From contig JBDNIO010000282.1 in assembly GCA_041688215.1 (NCBI GenBank), forward strand, positions 1 through 6,153: a stretch of DNA of 6,153 nt, given 5' to 3'. Numbering within the stretch: position 1 is the first letter of the stretch; every line of letters starts with the position of its first letter. The DNA comes from JBDNIO01 sp041688215. Its GTDB lineage: Bacteria; Pseudomonadota; Gammaproteobacteria; Nevskiales; Salinisphaeraceae. Below, in pieces: positions 6,100-6,153 of the stretch. A program made the position numbers and the translations under genes. The notes under the pieces were generated by a model. The model ran no database searches. It was given only the letters and a program-made list of their open reading frames with translations, and was not told where the DNA came from.

Positions 6100-6153
6100 T
6101 CATAAGTTGAAACGGTTTAGGTCGTTGTTTAACACATCGAGGCTTGCTTCGGC
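6100..6153 (-). CDS. C-terminal end of a minus-strand ORF, possibly a transposase (partial)
   Basis: Reading the minus strand from the window edge gives 17 codons (AEASLDVLNNDLNRFNL) and a TGA at 6102-6100. The frame is too short for a family call. Amphipathic, Asn/Leu-rich character and position just inside a putative IS terminus suggest the end of a transposase, but this is inference. The competing plus-strand frame from 6011 to the window end is also open and gives an Arg/Ser-rich product that looks non-coding. Confidence 0.3.
   Translation of the reverse strand, partial: AEASLDVLNNDLNRFNL

Larger units (their letters stand above)
6020..6153 (-). mobile_element. Probable end of an insertion sequence interrupting the acylase gene (partial)
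   Basis: Acylase similarity stops at about 6015-6020 in all three frames, well short of the family's normal end. The following bases, ATGGCGCTAACTTAAGC (6024-6040), have the look of an IS terminal repeat; I have an unverified impression of similar termini in IS4-type elements. Inward of it are a GC hairpin (6059-6073) and a minus-strand frame ending at 6100, as expected for a transposase 3' end close to the element's terminus. Only one end lies in the window, so inverted repeats and target duplication cannot be checked. An ordinary deletion junction is the alternative. Confidence 0.35.

Noticed and set aside
6011..6153. Open plus-strand frame running to the window end
   Set aside because: It contains no start codon context, gives an Arg/Ser-rich sequence with no resemblance to the acylase continuation, and conflicts with the minus-strand frame ending at 6100.
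1..6153. A novel multi-gene system
   Set aside because: The genes are unrelated exported hydrolases with separate spacing and no shared partner, repeat array or regulator; nothing here supports a co-operating system.

Overview
The window looks like a stretch of chromosome from a Gram-negative proteobacterium, most likely a gammaproteobacterium. GC content is moderately high, and the two large products are exported: a secreted subtilase with a C-terminal sorting tail and an acylase with a lipoprotein signal. The taxonomic placement is an inference from protein style only.

Layout, all main genes on the + strand. (1) 3-530: the 3' end of a gene resembling bacterial microsomal-dipeptidase-like (peptidase M19-type) hydrolases. 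The last 113 codons are clean, but upstream of about position 150 the frame is interrupted. (2) 596-4584: one very large secreted S8 (subtilisin-like) protease gene. It encodes a signal peptide, an atypical catalytic domain, an Ig-like region, an FG-GAP/VCBS-type beta-propeller, a fibronectin-III-like domain, a Gly/Asn-rich linker and a Cys-containing C-terminal sorting tail. It is split into two reading frames (596-3799 and 3802-4584) by a single frameshift near 3713-3741. (3) 4585-4722: a short gap with hairpins but no clear gene. (4) 4723-about 6020: a penicillin-acylase-family (N-terminal nucleophile hydrolase, PvdQ/aculeacin-acylase-like) lipoprotein gene. It is split by a one-base frameshift at a T-run (5089-5093) and then cut off before its C-terminal half. 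(5) about 6020-6153: unrelated sequence, best explained as one end of an insertion sequence whose transposase would run on the - strand, with its last 17 codons at the window edge.

The genes do not look like a pathway or a multi-gene system. They are independent exported hydrolases, and no defence, secretion-system or CRISPR-like arrangement is visible. The most notable point is that every gene is damaged: an in-frame stop or frame jumps in the first, a frameshift in the second, and a frameshift plus a truncation by probable insertion in the third. This means either local gene decay or an assembly with several base-level indel errors. The truncation of the acylase is the one lesion a simple sequencing error would not explain. 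Protein-family statements rest on recognition of motifs and general knowledge of the families; no database search was run.
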